From RGIG5952 sp045603485 (GTDB lineage: Bacteria > Verrucomicrobiota > Kiritimatiellia > RFP12 > JAAYLN01), in contig JAZUMF010000023.1 in the NCBI GenBank assembly GCA_045603485.1, positions 1 to 64,000 of the forward strand: a stretch of DNA of 64,000 nt, written 5' to 3'. Below are positions 8,366-17,248 of this stretch, piece by piece; the first letter of the stretch is position 1, and every line of letters starts with the position of its first letter. The notes beneath the pieces were generated by a model that saw only the letters and a list, made by a program, of their open reading frames with translations, searched no databases and was not told where the DNA came from. The position numbers were made by a program, and so were the translations under genes.

Positions 8366-9757
8366 ATGAAGTTGCTTGATAAGATTTTTCATTTTCACGG
8401 CGGGATTCATACCGAGGGGCACAAGGAACTTGCAGCAGACCGTCCCTTGGAGGAGATTCCACGCCCAAAGATATTGACGATTTCAATGTCTCAGCATCTC
8501 GGAGCTCCTGCCACTCCATGCGTCAAGCCAGGCGACCATGTTGTGAAGTATCAAAAGATTGCTGACGCTTCGGGTTTTATTTCCAGTCCTGTTCATACTC
8601 CACACGCGGGTGTTGTCAAGTCTATTATTTCTTCGGCAACCGCTTCAACCCGCGTTGCTCCCGCTGTTGTTATCGAGCTCGATTCCGATGACGGAGCGGA
8701 GGACGCCGCAATGGCTCCAATTCCCGATTGGAAAAACGCCCCGATTCCCGAGCTTTTGAATCGTATCCGCGAGGCGGGAGTTGTCGGTGCAGGCGGAGCT
8801 GGATTCCCAACTTGCGTCAAGCTTTCACCTCCCAAGGACAAGGTTATTGATACAGTTATCGTAAACGGCGCCGAATGCGAGCCTTATCTTAACGGCGATA
8901 ATCGTTTGATGATTCAGATGGCAAAGGAGCTTTGGGAGGGCATCTCGATAGTCCGCCATATTTTGGGTGCAAAGCGCGTTATTTTCGCCGTTGAGGACAA
9001 TAAGCCAGTCGCCATTGAGAGTTTGCGCAAGGCACTTGCCGATACCGATGCGGAGCTTGCCATTTTACCGCACTCATATCCGCAGGGCAGCGAGAAGCAC
9101 ATTATCTATTCGACTACAGGCCGTGTCGTTCAGATGGGTAAGCTTCCCGCTGATGTAGGTTGTGTTGTAGAGAATGTTTGGACAATCTTGACAATCTGGT
9201 CTTCAATAGTCAAGGGGATTCCCGTCGTTATCCGTACCGTAACGGTTACGGGTGATGTTGTAGCCAAGCCTTCAAATTTTGCGGTGCCTATCGGTGCTAC
9301 AGTTGCTGAGCTTGTTGCCGCGGCGGGCGGTTTTACAAGACCTCCCGTCAAGGCTATTTGCGGCGGACCGATGATGGGATTTGCCATGCCATCTTTAGAT
9401 GTGCCTATAACAAAAACCTGTTCGGGTCTGGTTTTCCTTTCTGAAGATGAGGTCTGCGAGTTTGAATCTAATGCCTGTATTAACTGTGGCCGTTGCATTG
9501 AGGCTTGTCCTATGGGGCTTATGCCTCGCGAGATAAGCCTTGCGGTTGAGGCAGATGATATCGCTGAGGCAGAAGTTTGTCATGTCATGAATTGCTTTGA
9601 ATGCGGTTCATGCGCCTTTGTCTGTCCCGCCCATCGCCCACTTGTACAGCATAATCGACGCGCTAAGGCTATTATTGTAGCACGGCAGAAGGCTGCCCAA
9701 GCCGCCGCCGAGGCAGAACGCGCTAAAGCGGAGTCTAAGGAGGCTTCCAGCAAATGA
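8366..9757 (+). CDS. rnfC: Ion-translocating oxidoreductase complex subunit C
   Basis: A 463-residue peripheral subunit. It has the RnfC N-terminal and NADH/FMN-binding (NuoF-like) part with VGAGGAGFPTCVK, then two [4Fe-4S] motifs, CINCGRCIEACP and CFECGSCAFVCP, in the last quarter. In the family this subunit is the NAD+-reducing site. An Ala/Glu/Lys-rich tail follows the second cluster, as often in RnfC. Starts three bases after rnfB; its TGA overlaps the rnfD start by four bases. Confidence 0.97.
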   Translation: MKLLDKIFHFHGGIHTEGHKELAADRPLEEIPRPKILTISMSQHLGAPATPCVKPGDHVVKYQKIADASGFISSPVHTPHAGVVKSIISSATASTRVAPAVVIELDSDDGAEDAAMAPIPDWKNAPIPELLNRIREAGVVGAGGAGFPTCVKLSPPKDKVIDTVIVNGAECEPYLNGDNRLMIQMAKELWEGISIVRHILGAKRVIFAVEDNKPVAIESLRKALADTDAELAILPHSYPQGSEKHIIYSTTGRVVQMGKLPADVGCVVENVWTILTIWSSIVKGIPVVIRTVTVTGDVVAKPSNFAVPIGATVAELVAAAGGFTRPPVKAICGGPMMGFAMPSLDVPITKTCSGLVFLSEDEVCEFESNACINCGRCIEACPMGLMPREISLAVEADDIAEAEVCHVMNCFECGSCAFVCPAHRPLVQHNRRAKAIIVARQKAAQAAAEAERAKAESKEASSK

Positions 9758-10773
9758 TTGAAACACGCAAAATTCCAGAGGGCTCTTTTTTGGTTAGCCC
9801 ATCTCCACATGCTCATGCTCTAGGTTCTATCAGGACAATTATGCTTGATGTGCTGATTGCACTTTTCCCTGCGACGGTAGCGTCAATCGTTTTCTTTGGC
9901 ATGGACGCGTTGATTCTGATTGTCGTGTGTGTGGCTTCTTCATTGTTTTTTGAGGCCATATCGCGCAGGATAATGAAGCGCCAACAGTCAATCGGTGATT
10001 TGAGCGCGGTTGTTACAGGACTTCTTTTGGCTTTCAATCTTCCTCCTGACTTGCCGATATGGATGGCGGTTGTAGGTTCGGCCTTCGCAATTGTCGTCTG
10101 CAAGCAGCTCTTTGGCGGGTTGGGCTACAATCCGTTCAATCCCGCATTGGCGGCCCGCGCTTTTCTTTTAGTGTCATTTACAGGTGCTATGACGACTTGG
10201 TCACAATCTTCATGGTATCAGCAGGTTGACGCTGTGACAACAGCAACTCCGCTTGGTCTGGTAAAAGAGACCTTCAAGAACGGTGGCGCGATTCCTTTTG
10301 ATATGGACTTGCCGATGATTTGGCGTTTTGCCATCGGCGATATCAACGGCTGCATCGGCGAGACCTCCGCAATTGCTCTTTTGCTTGGCGGTCTTTACCT
10401 TATCTTCCGTCGCGTGATTTCATGGCATATTCCTGCAACCTTTATCGGGACTGTCGCTCTTTATGCCGCGATTCTCCGTTTTGCGCTCCCAGAGGCATCA
10501 ATGCCTGTATCATTCCATCTGCTCTCAGGCGGGCTTTTCCTTGGAGCTTTCTTTATGGCGACCGATATGGTGACAACTCCGTCAACACGCAAGGGGAAGC
10601 TGATTTTTGGCGTTTGCTGCGGTATTTTGACGATGGTCATCAGAACCGTCACATCGGGCGATTATCCCGAGGGGGTAAGCTTCTCTATTCTAATTATGAA
10701 CGCCTTTGTGCCTCTTATAAACAGAGCTACCCGTGTTAAGCCATTCGGAGGTGCCTATGCGCGAGCTTCTTAA
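9754..10773 (+). CDS. rnfD: Ion-translocating oxidoreductase complex subunit D
   Basis: A 339-residue membrane protein with about nine hydrophobic segments. The segment VDAVTTATPLG contains the Thr to which FMN is covalently attached in RnfD/NqrB, and GYNPFNPALAARAFL is a second family signature. Starts at ATG 9754 in a four-base ATGA overlap with rnfC, so translation is probably coupled. The rnfG start lies inside its 3' end. Confidence 0.96.
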   Translation: MIETRKIPEGSFLVSPSPHAHALGSIRTIMLDVLIALFPATVASIVFFGMDALILIVVCVASSLFFEAISRRIMKRQQSIGDLSAVVTGLLLAFNLPPDLPIWMAVVGSAFAIVVCKQLFGGLGYNPFNPALAARAFLLVSFTGAMTTWSQSSWYQQVDAVTTATPLGLVKETFKNGGAIPFDMDLPMIWRFAIGDINGCIGETSAIALLLGGLYLIFRRVISWHIPATFIGTVALYAAILRFALPEASMPVSFHLLSGGLFLGAFFMATDMVTTPSTRKGKLIFGVCCGILTMVIRTVTSGDYPEGVSFSILIMNAFVPLINRATRVKPFGGAYARAS

Positions 10774-11317
10774 ACTTTCATCGATTCTCGCAACGGTTTG
10801 TGCGATATGTGCAGCCCTTTTGGTTTATGTTGATATGCTCACGCAGGCTCCCCGCGAGGCTTCGGGCAGTCAGAAGCGTTCTCAGGCCGCCAGAAGCGTC
10901 CTGCCTTCGTTTACTGACGAAAATGCCGAATTGCGCGGCCTTGAAAACGGCGCATTCCTGTTGACCGACCGCGCAAGCGGTGAATTCCTCGGTGCGGCGA
11001 TTGAAGGTTCTTCAACTCACGGCTACGGCGGCAATCTTCGTTTGATTGTCGGTTTTGATGCAAAAAACAATGTCGTCGATTTTGCCGTTCTCGAGTCGCA
11101 CGAGACTCCTGGTCTGGGAGCTAAGGTTTCTGACGAGAAGTTTAGAGCGGCATTTCGCGGCCGCCCGTCAAATTGTTCAAAGATGCATGTTAAGAAGGAC
11201 GGCGGAGATGTAGATGCGATTACATCCGCAACGATTTCTTCGCGTGCCGCTTGTGAGGCTGTCGCGGATGCGGCGTCAAAATTGGAAGCGGTCCGTAAGG
11301 AAGCTCTCCGGAAGTGA
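10757..11317 (+). CDS. rnfG: Ion-translocating oxidoreductase complex subunit G
   Basis: A 186-residue protein with one N-terminal membrane helix and a periplasmic FMN-binding domain. VDAITSATISS near residue 158 is the covalent flavinylation motif; GFDAKNNVVDFAVLESHETPGLG is the upstream family signature. GGAGG at 10748-10752 places the start at 10757, five bases on, overlapping the end of rnfD by 17 bases. A separate flavin transferase (ApbE) would be needed and is not in the window. Confidence 0.95.
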   Translation: MRELLKLSSILATVCAICAALLVYVDMLTQAPREASGSQKRSQAARSVLPSFTDENAELRGLENGAFLLTDRASGEFLGAAIEGSSTHGYGGNLRLIVGFDAKNNVVDFAVLESHETPGLGAKVSDEKFRAAFRGRPSNCSKMHVKKDGGDVDAITSATISSRAACEAVADAASKLEAVRKEALRK

Positions 11318-11325
11318 GGTTTGCT

Positions 11326-12033
11326 GTGAATATTTTTTCGATTTTTTCTAAAGGTGTCGTCAAAGAAAACCCGACATTCCGTCTTGTTCTTGGAATGTGC
11401 CCAACGCTTGCAACTACAACATCACTTGAAAATGCAATTGGCATGGGGGCGGCAACGACCTTTGTTCTTTGCGGTTCAAATGTCGTTGTTTCAATTTTGC
11501 GTAAGGTAATTCCAGAAAGCGTGCGCATACCTTGCTTTGTCGTCATCATCGCTTCATTTGTCACAATCATCGATTTGCTTATGCAGGCATATACACCTGC
11601 ATTGACTGAAAAGCTCGGTATCTTTATTCCGCTTATCGTTGTCAATTGCATTGTCTTTGCCCGTGCAGAGTCATTTGCGAGCAAAAATTCCCCGATTTTC
11701 AGTTTCTTTGATGGTTTGGGAATGGGCGTCGGCTTTACGGCCGCATTGTCAATCATAGCATCTGTCCGCGAGATTCTGGGTACGGGTACCTTGACAGTCT
11801 GGGGAAATTTGCATTTCTCTCTCCCTGCGGCAATTTCTCCGAATATCGTTTTATTTATCTTGCCTGCTGGAGGATTCTTGACCTTAGGCTGTATTTTGGC
11901 TATGATAAATCATTATCAGACACGCGCGGCCATTAAGGCAGGTAAAGAGATTCCGCCTCCATTGCAGCTTGATTGCCGCTCATGTGCAGTTTGCCATTTC
12001 GGAAAAGTTTTAACCAAGGATAGTTCAAAATGA
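11326..12033 (+). CDS. rnfE: Ion-translocating oxidoreductase complex subunit E
   Basis: A 235-residue membrane protein, paralogous to RnfA, with LGMCPTLATTTS and IPLIVVNCIVFARAE carrying the paired membrane Cys residues. GTG at 11326 is preferred because GAGG sits six bases upstream; a GTG at 11314 overlapping the rnfG stop is possible and would add four residues. The C-terminal tail after the last helix ends LDCRSCAVCHFGK, a CxxCxxC cluster that I do not recall as a general RnfE feature. The stop overlaps the next start by four bases. Confidence 0.94.
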   Translation: MNIFSIFSKGVVKENPTFRLVLGMCPTLATTTSLENAIGMGAATTFVLCGSNVVVSILRKVIPESVRIPCFVVIIASFVTIIDLLMQAYTPALTEKLGIFIPLIVVNCIVFARAESFASKNSPIFSFFDGLGMGVGFTAALSIIASVREILGTGTLTVWGNLHFSLPAAISPNIVLFILPAGGFLTLGCILAMINHYQTRAAIKAGKEIPPPLQLDCRSCAVCHFGKVLTKDSSK

Positions 12034-13817
12034 GTATTGAGGTTGCTCCCATTATTGCTGGGTATGATTCTTTCTCTCTGATTCGAGAGAGAGATGACTT
12101 TTCAATATGGAGAGCACGACTCATTGAGAATGGTCTTACCGTTGAAATAATCATTGCCAATGAAGGAGCCAAGAAGTCGATAACAGATCGTCTTTTTGGA
12201 GTTTACGGTCATATCAAGGCATCGTCGCATCCGAATCTCTTGCGCGTCCTTGAGCTTAATTATGAGGCGCCCAATCCATATATTGTGACCGAGCATTTTA
12301 TAGGTCGCTCGCTTTATTCAACCGTAAAGGATCATGGCCCGTTTGACAGTGCAAAGGTTTTAAGGTTAGCCCGTCAAATCGCATTGGCGCTCACTCAATT
12401 AAATTCAACAAGGCATTTTGTCGTCCGTAATCTTAAGCCCGATAACATTAGGCTCGATGATGCCGGCAATGTAAAGCCGTGTGATTTTACCTTGGCGATT
12501 TTCCCAGACGAACGAGGTCTGGGCATTGATGCGGAAGACGAGGGGAGTGTCGTAGGAACTCCGCAGTATATTTCTCCCGAACAGGCTGCGGCATCTCCCG
12601 ATATAGATTTCAGATCAGACATCTACTCGCTTGGAGCGGTTCTTTATTATATATCAACAGGTGTTATACCTTTTGATATACCTGATGTTATGAAGATTCT
12701 GGAGCTTCAGTCATCAGGCGCCTTACCCGATCCTAGGACGATAAAACATGATTTGCCTGAAGGCTTTGTCACCTTGATTTCGCTTTTGATGATTAAAAAT
12801 CCTAATCATCGGATAGGTAGCTGGGATGCCGTTGTAGATAATATAAAGAATCTTGAAAACGGGCGTGAAGTAATCTTTGAACCACCGCTTGGCGCTGTCT
12901 CTACGATTCACAGGCTTCAGCCGTCGGGTAGTGATAAAAATAAAACCGATTCATCCGCTGCCAAAAGAAGTTTTTCCGCCGCCATAACGCCTCCCTTTGT
13001 AGTTAGGGCTTTATTGTGGATTCTTCTGCTTGCGTGGTTTCTTTGGCTTGCCGATGCAAGACTTGGCTCTCCGATGAAATTACCGGGAAGCGCAGAATTG
13101 GCAATGCTTATTGACAGAACACTGCAAGACTATAAAGAAAGTTCCTCCGATGACATTGAAGAGGAGGAGTCAGACGATGGAGACGCTATTGTTCCTTTGA
13201 ATCCTGATATGCGTGATACAACTCCAGTTGTCGAGGATAAGCTTGAAGAAGCCGTAAGTAAGTCTTCCAGTGAAAATGCCGTCAAGGTTGGCGAAAATCA
13301 GGTAGAGAAGCTTGAAGAGTCCTCCAAAACGGTTGCCACCCCCGTTCAGGAGTCAGCGAAATCTGAGGTTCCATATTGGGGAAATAAGATTCTTGAGCAG
13401 TTTCGAAAAGGGAATATCAGGGAAGCGCTGAGAATTGCCGAGACGAGCCAATCTGAGTTTGGTATGCAGGTCGCTCGGGTCATTTCAAAGATGCCAGATC
13501 TCGATGAGGCCGTAGCTGCGCAAATTATTCTTCAGAAGGGCAAGGAAACGAAAATCGTCTTTATGGGTCGCACCCGCATTCTCATACCGCTAAACCGCAT
13601 GAGCAATACTGTCATATCAACATCTTTCAATGATAGGATTGTTCGCGTTGATGTTAAGCAGTTCTCCCCTGAAGAAAAATTGCGTTGGCTTGAGAATGTC
13701 AGTGACGAGGGGGGCAATGCCAGAGCTCTTGCTTTGGCTATACAATTGTCTGACGATGATGCGATTAGGCGTCATGCCGCCAGAGCAGGTGCAGTCGGCA
13801 AGCTTTTGGGTGAGTAG
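12030..13817 (+). CDS. Membrane-anchored Ser/Thr protein kinase homologue, predicted pseudokinase
   Basis: A 595-residue protein. Residues about 10-280 fold like a Hanks-type kinase: YIVTEHFIG hinge, GTPQYISPEQ activation-segment end and the DIYSLGAVLYYISTG helix are intact. Three catalytic features are lost: no glycine loop, no Ala-x-Lys in strand 3 (VEIIIAN at 38-44), and the HRD motif reads VRN (132-134). LKPDN and the metal-binding Asp of the DFG position (DFT, 152-154) remain. A helix at about 323-341 spans the membrane, followed by an acidic linker and a C-terminal domain of about 150 residues that I do not recognise. It overlaps rnfE by ATGA, so it is made with the Rnf complex. Confidence 0.85.
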   Translation: MSIEVAPIIAGYDSFSLIRERDDFSIWRARLIENGLTVEIIIANEGAKKSITDRLFGVYGHIKASSHPNLLRVLELNYEAPNPYIVTEHFIGRSLYSTVKDHGPFDSAKVLRLARQIALALTQLNSTRHFVVRNLKPDNIRLDDAGNVKPCDFTLAIFPDERGLGIDAEDEGSVVGTPQYISPEQAAASPDIDFRSDIYSLGAVLYYISTGVIPFDIPDVMKILELQSSGALPDPRTIKHDLPEGFVTLISLLMIKNPNHRIGSWDAVVDNIKNLENGREVIFEPPLGAVSTIHRLQPSGSDKNKTDSSAAKRSFSAAITPPFVVRALLWILLLAWFLWLADARLGSPMKLPGSAELAMLIDRTLQDYKESSSDDIEEEESDDGDAIVPLNPDMRDTTPVVEDKLEEAVSKSSSENAVKVGENQVEKLEESSKTVATPVQESAKSEVPYWGNKILEQFRKGNIREALRIAETSQSEFGMQVARVISKMPDLDEAVAAQIILQKGKETKIVFMGRTRILIPLNRMSNTVISTSFNDRIVRVDVKQFSPEEKLRWLENVSDEGGNARALALAIQLSDDDAIRRHAARAGAVGKLLGE

Positions 13818-13823
13818 ACCGTT

Positions 13824-14801
13824 ATGGATGTCGTCTATGCTTCAAATGATGCCTATGCGCCATTTTTAGGCATTTCGATGCTTTCTCTCTTCGAGAATAA
13901 TAAGAATCTGAAGTCCATTCGGGTCTTTATCTTGGGAGAAGAAATTCAGGCTGATAATGTACAGAAGCTGGACTTTATCGCAAGGTCATATAAGCGTAAT
14001 CTGATTTTTATTGACGCGACATCATATAAAGATAAAATTCAGTTTGACTTTGATGCCTCGGGATATAATCCGATAACTCTTGCACGCCTTTTTTTATGCA
14101 GTTATCTGCCTGATGATGTTGAGAGAGTTTTATATCTGGATTGCGATACTGCAGTCAATGGTTCGTTAGGTGAACTTGAGTCTATAGATTTTAAGGGCGC
14201 GTTATGCGCTGCAGTTCCTGAGCTTAATATGCCGCATAAAAACAAGGCGCAAATCGGACATAAAAAGGAAGACTGCTATTATAATGCGGGCATTCTTCTT
14301 TGCAATGTTTCCGCATGGCGAGCCGAGTCGGCGGAGAAGCGTTTTATCGACTATTTCGCATCTGTCGGCGGACATCTTCTTTATAACGACCAGGATATTA
14401 TCAATCATTGCTGCAAAGACAGGATTCTGGCTCTCCCCCTTAAGTATAATGTTTCCGGAAATCATTTCTATTTTCATCGCTTTATGGTGAAGAGGCTTCA
14501 ACCCGCTTATGATGTCTCCGATAGCGATGAATATAAGAAAACGATTCTCTCGCCCTTGATTATCCACTTTTTGGGTGACGAGCGACCTTGGATAAGAGGG
14601 AATCGTAATTTTTACAGAGACATCTTCAGGAAATATAAAGCAATGACACCCTATTCAGATATGAAGGAAATAGGGGGTCAGAGATTATATATGCTTTGCT
14701 ATCATATGCTCAATTTGATAACTTTCGTTTGCCCGTGGTTTAGGGTCGTTTTTTCAAAATTTATCGGCATAAATAAATATCAATGGGCAGGGAAGGCGTG
14801 A
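13824..14801 (+). CDS. Glycosyltransferase family 8
   Basis: A 325-residue GT-A fold enzyme. The start VYASNDAYAPFLGISMLSL is typical of GT8, the DxD metal site reads DCD (106-108) inside RVLYLDCDTAV, and IIHFLGDERPW matches the GT8 C-terminal HFxGxxKPW motif. GT8 enzymes transfer glucose or galactose from a nucleotide sugar, often to lipopolysaccharide or proteins. It begins six bases after the pseudokinase stop, so it is probably the last gene of the rnf transcript; a functional link with Rnf is not evident. No signal peptide; cytoplasmic face expected. Confidence 0.88.
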   Translation: MDVVYASNDAYAPFLGISMLSLFENNKNLKSIRVFILGEEIQADNVQKLDFIARSYKRNLIFIDATSYKDKIQFDFDASGYNPITLARLFLCSYLPDDVERVLYLDCDTAVNGSLGELESIDFKGALCAAVPELNMPHKNKAQIGHKKEDCYYNAGILLCNVSAWRAESAEKRFIDYFASVGGHLLYNDQDIINHCCKDRILALPLKYNVSGNHFYFHRFMVKRLQPAYDVSDSDEYKKTILSPLIIHFLGDERPWIRGNRNFYRDIFRKYKAMTPYSDMKEIGGQRLYMLCYHMLNLITFVCPWFRVVFSKFIGINKYQWAGKA

Positions 14802-14866
14802 GCCTCACAATTTGGCGGCCTGCAGCGCATCCCTTTTTCCGCTGATGAGATTGCGGTATAAAGAGG

Positions 14867-15229
14867 TTATTTGCGAACCCACTCACCTTTGGCGTCTTTA
14901 TAATACGCGCCCTTGGGCAATCTTTCAATGAATTTCAGGGCGCTGCGTTTTTCAACCTGAGCAACGGGTGATCCGCTTTTTTTGGCGATTGCCGTGTGCA
15001 TGACTTTGCGGTCGGAATTTTCATCTGCGACTATACGGGCGTCGTTGTCTGAAATCTCCATCCTGCTTATCAGGTAGCCGTTATTATCAAGCCCAATCTG
15101 CCCGCCGGCCAGTAGTGATGTTATTTGCGGGGCGCGTTGTTTGACGCGCTCTTTGAGAGGAAGCTTGGAGGCGTTTGCGATAGATAAAGCGAGGATGGAG
15201 ACTAGTGTAAAAATAATTACTTTTTTCAT
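14867..15229 (-). CDS. ydbL: YdbL-like periplasmic protein (DUF1318)
   Basis: A 120-residue protein with a clear signal peptide (residues 1-20, cut near ANA-SK). The mature part matches the YdbL/DUF1318 pattern: an early QITSLLAGGQIGLDNNGYL, a middle IVADENSDRKVMHTAIAKK and the ending KGAYYKDAKGEWVRK, close in form to the E. coli ending. In E. coli YdbL is the periplasmic partner of YdbH and YnbE. Third gene of a minus-strand operon in the same order as in E. coli. AGGAGAA precedes the ATG. Confidence 0.8.
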   Translation of the reverse strand: MKKVIIFTLVSILALSIANASKLPLKERVKQRAPQITSLLAGGQIGLDNNGYLISRMEISDNDARIVADENSDRKVMHTAIAKKSGSPVAQVEKRSALKFIERLPKGAYYKDAKGEWVRK

Positions 15230-15254
15230 GGTCGTTTTCTCCTATCGTTAAAGA

Positions 15255-15461
15255 TTATTGTTCGCCTTTGGACTTTTCGGTCGTCTCTTCACCATAGACA
15301 TCATCGAAGTATTCATCGAGTTCTTTGTCAATCTTTAGATTGATGTCCATTGTGATGTGAATCGGTTTGATTTCGTGTTCTGTCTTAACCGCAAGACATC
15401 CGAAGTTTACGGTTAGGCTCGTAAAAGCGATAATAAACAGCAGAGAGATTCTTTTAATCAT
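15255..15461 (-). CDS. ynbE: YnbE-like outer-membrane lipoprotein
   Basis: A 68-residue protein with a lipoprotein-type leader ending VNFGC (Cys 22). After the Cys comes KPIHITMDINLKID, the short conserved stretch of the YnbE family. In E. coli YnbE is an outer-membrane lipoprotein that oligomerises and contacts YdbH. The small size, leader and position between ydbH and ydbL support the call. A strong AAAGGAG lies before the ATG. The C-terminal tail is acidic and variable. Confidence 0.78.
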   Translation of the reverse strand: MIKRISLLFIIAFTSLTVNFGCLAVKTEHEIKPIHITMDINLKIDKELDEYFDDVYGEETTEKSKGEQ

Positions 15462-15472
15462 GGCGGCTCCTT

Positions 15473-17212
15473 TTATTTGCCTTTCATTTTAGCGGTTTTT
15501 ACCGATAAGTTCAATAGCTGTTCAATCGGCCCGTTGATATTGATGTTCAAGTCGACGGGTGTTGAGATTTTTCCATTCGGCGATTCGCCTTTGAGTTTTA
15601 TTTTCATTGACCCGTTATTCTGTCTGGGCTGATTTAAGTCAAAGCGCAGTATGTCGTAGTTTAGGTTTTGCAATGCCTTACCTAGATTGTCGCAGACTTC
15701 AGGCGGCATACCGGCGTTTGAAAGAGTTGAAATTATTTTATCGGGATTTTGTATTGAGATATTGCCTTTTTCGCCTGGAGGAGAATAGATGTAACCGTCA
15801 CGCAATCTGATTTCGCCGTCTTTGGTGAAGCTTAATGGCAATCGCCCGTGAAGCGTTCCTGAGGCGGTCGAGTCGCCAAGTTCTGGAAATTGTTTAATGA
15901 ATTCATCCGCTTTAAGCGAGTCCAAGACTATGGTAAAGCCTGTATTTAATCTTTCAAAGTTGAAATATAGGGCATACAACCGTAGGAATCCGCCACAAAA
16001 ACCAATGGTTATTTCAGATGCCATAAGGCTTTTATCGTCGGCGCGGAGAAAGGCTCTGCCTTTTGTCAAATTAAATGAGGAGATTGATGTCTTTGATATT
16101 GATATCGGGATTGAATTCATTTGCCACAGGTCGGCGATACCTGTAATCTTAGCGTGAGCACGAACGCCTTCTATTTTGATTGGGATTTCAGAGGCCTTGA
16201 GGTTGAGGCTCCCGTCGGCAATGCTGCCTGAGAAGTGCCATTTCGGGTCTTTTTTATCTTGAATCGCGGCTTCGAATTTTGTGCTCAACTTTGCTCCGAA
16301 ATTCAGTTCGGTGATGATATCAGGGATGGTTGCCAAATCAAGTGCGGCTTTGAATAACGGGTCTGAATCGGAGATTGCGGATTCCTGAATTTCTACTTGG
16401 ATTTTTGTTGTGGGATTGCCGATGACCGAATTGAAGCCGCATAGCCAATTACATTTGGCAAAGCCGATTTTTCCGAGAATGGCGGCTGATAGCCCATTTG
16501 TTGTTGAGAGGTTGAAGGTGGAGTCCGCGATGAGCGCTCCTGTCGCCATTGATACTGTTTCTAGGGGAGGATGGTACGATAGGGTGAATTTGCCGGCCGT
16601 TGCTTGCCGTGAATATTTTAATTTTCCGCTGAGCGGGCTACCCAGGAGATTGCCTGTGATTTGGGCATTTCCTTCTTTATCTCCCATTGATGCCGACATT
16701 GATAGGGTAAGGCAGGTGTTGGTTGTAAATGGCAGTATAGGGGCCAGCAAAACGGTGCGAAGGTCAATTGGCGCTGTGTTAAGCGAGAATCTTCCTAATG
16801 ACCAGCCATTAAGCGGGTCCTGTGTCGTGTCGGGGTTGTTTTTTGCGGCATTGCCGGCTGGCATCGGCACAAAACCATCGCCTTGCCACGAGGGGTCGAA
16901 TGAGAGGTCTTGAATATCGACGGAGCTGATGTGTTTGCGGATAAGACCCAGTAGCGAGTATTGCACTTCAATATTAGAGCATGACGGCGCCATGGGAAGC
17001 CCTTTCAGCTCTATTTTTGAAATCCTTAGGGTGTTTTTGCCGATGACCTCAATGTCGAGACTGTTGTCGCTTGAAGGAAGTATTGAGAGGATTACTTTTT
17101 CGGCAACCCATGGACCCCAGCAAGAAGGGAATAGGAGAAGTGCTGCGGTTAAAAGGGAAGCTATAATTGAGAAAAATAAGAAGCGTTTTACTTTTTTAGG
17201 GATTTTTCTCAT
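15473..17212 (-). CDS. ydbH: YdbH-like AsmA-family intermembrane lipid-transport protein
   Basis: A 579-residue protein with one N-terminal membrane helix (about 9-30) and a long periplasmic beta-rich part, as in AsmA-like bridge proteins. The C-terminal part, with GTLHGRLPLSFTKDGEIRLR and YSPPGEKGNISI, resembles the YdbH domain. It is shorter than E. coli YdbH (about 880 residues). E. coli work showed that YdbH and YnbE form a bridge between inner and outer membrane that helps phospholipid homeostasis, with overlapping function to TamB and YhdP. First of the three-gene operon; ynbE follows after 11 bases. Confidence 0.78.
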   Translation of the reverse strand: MRKIPKKVKRFLFFSIIASLLTAALLLFPSCWGPWVAEKVILSILPSSDNSLDIEVIGKNTLRISKIELKGLPMAPSCSNIEVQYSLLGLIRKHISSVDIQDLSFDPSWQGDGFVPMPAGNAAKNNPDTTQDPLNGWSLGRFSLNTAPIDLRTVLLAPILPFTTNTCLTLSMSASMGDKEGNAQITGNLLGSPLSGKLKYSRQATAGKFTLSYHPPLETVSMATGALIADSTFNLSTTNGLSAAILGKIGFAKCNWLCGFNSVIGNPTTKIQVEIQESAISDSDPLFKAALDLATIPDIITELNFGAKLSTKFEAAIQDKKDPKWHFSGSIADGSLNLKASEIPIKIEGVRAHAKITGIADLWQMNSIPISISKTSISSFNLTKGRAFLRADDKSLMASEITIGFCGGFLRLYALYFNFERLNTGFTIVLDSLKADEFIKQFPELGDSTASGTLHGRLPLSFTKDGEIRLRDGYIYSPPGEKGNISIQNPDKIISTLSNAGMPPEVCDNLGKALQNLNYDILRFDLNQPRQNNGSMKIKLKGESPNGKISTPVDLNININGPIEQLLNLSVKTAKMKGK

Positions 17213-17248
17213 TTAAGCTTCCCTTTCAGTCTTTACCTTTTAGGTGTT

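Noticed and set aside
16410..16913. 167-residue plus-strand ORF
   Set aside because: Antisense to the YdbH-like gene; no independent support.
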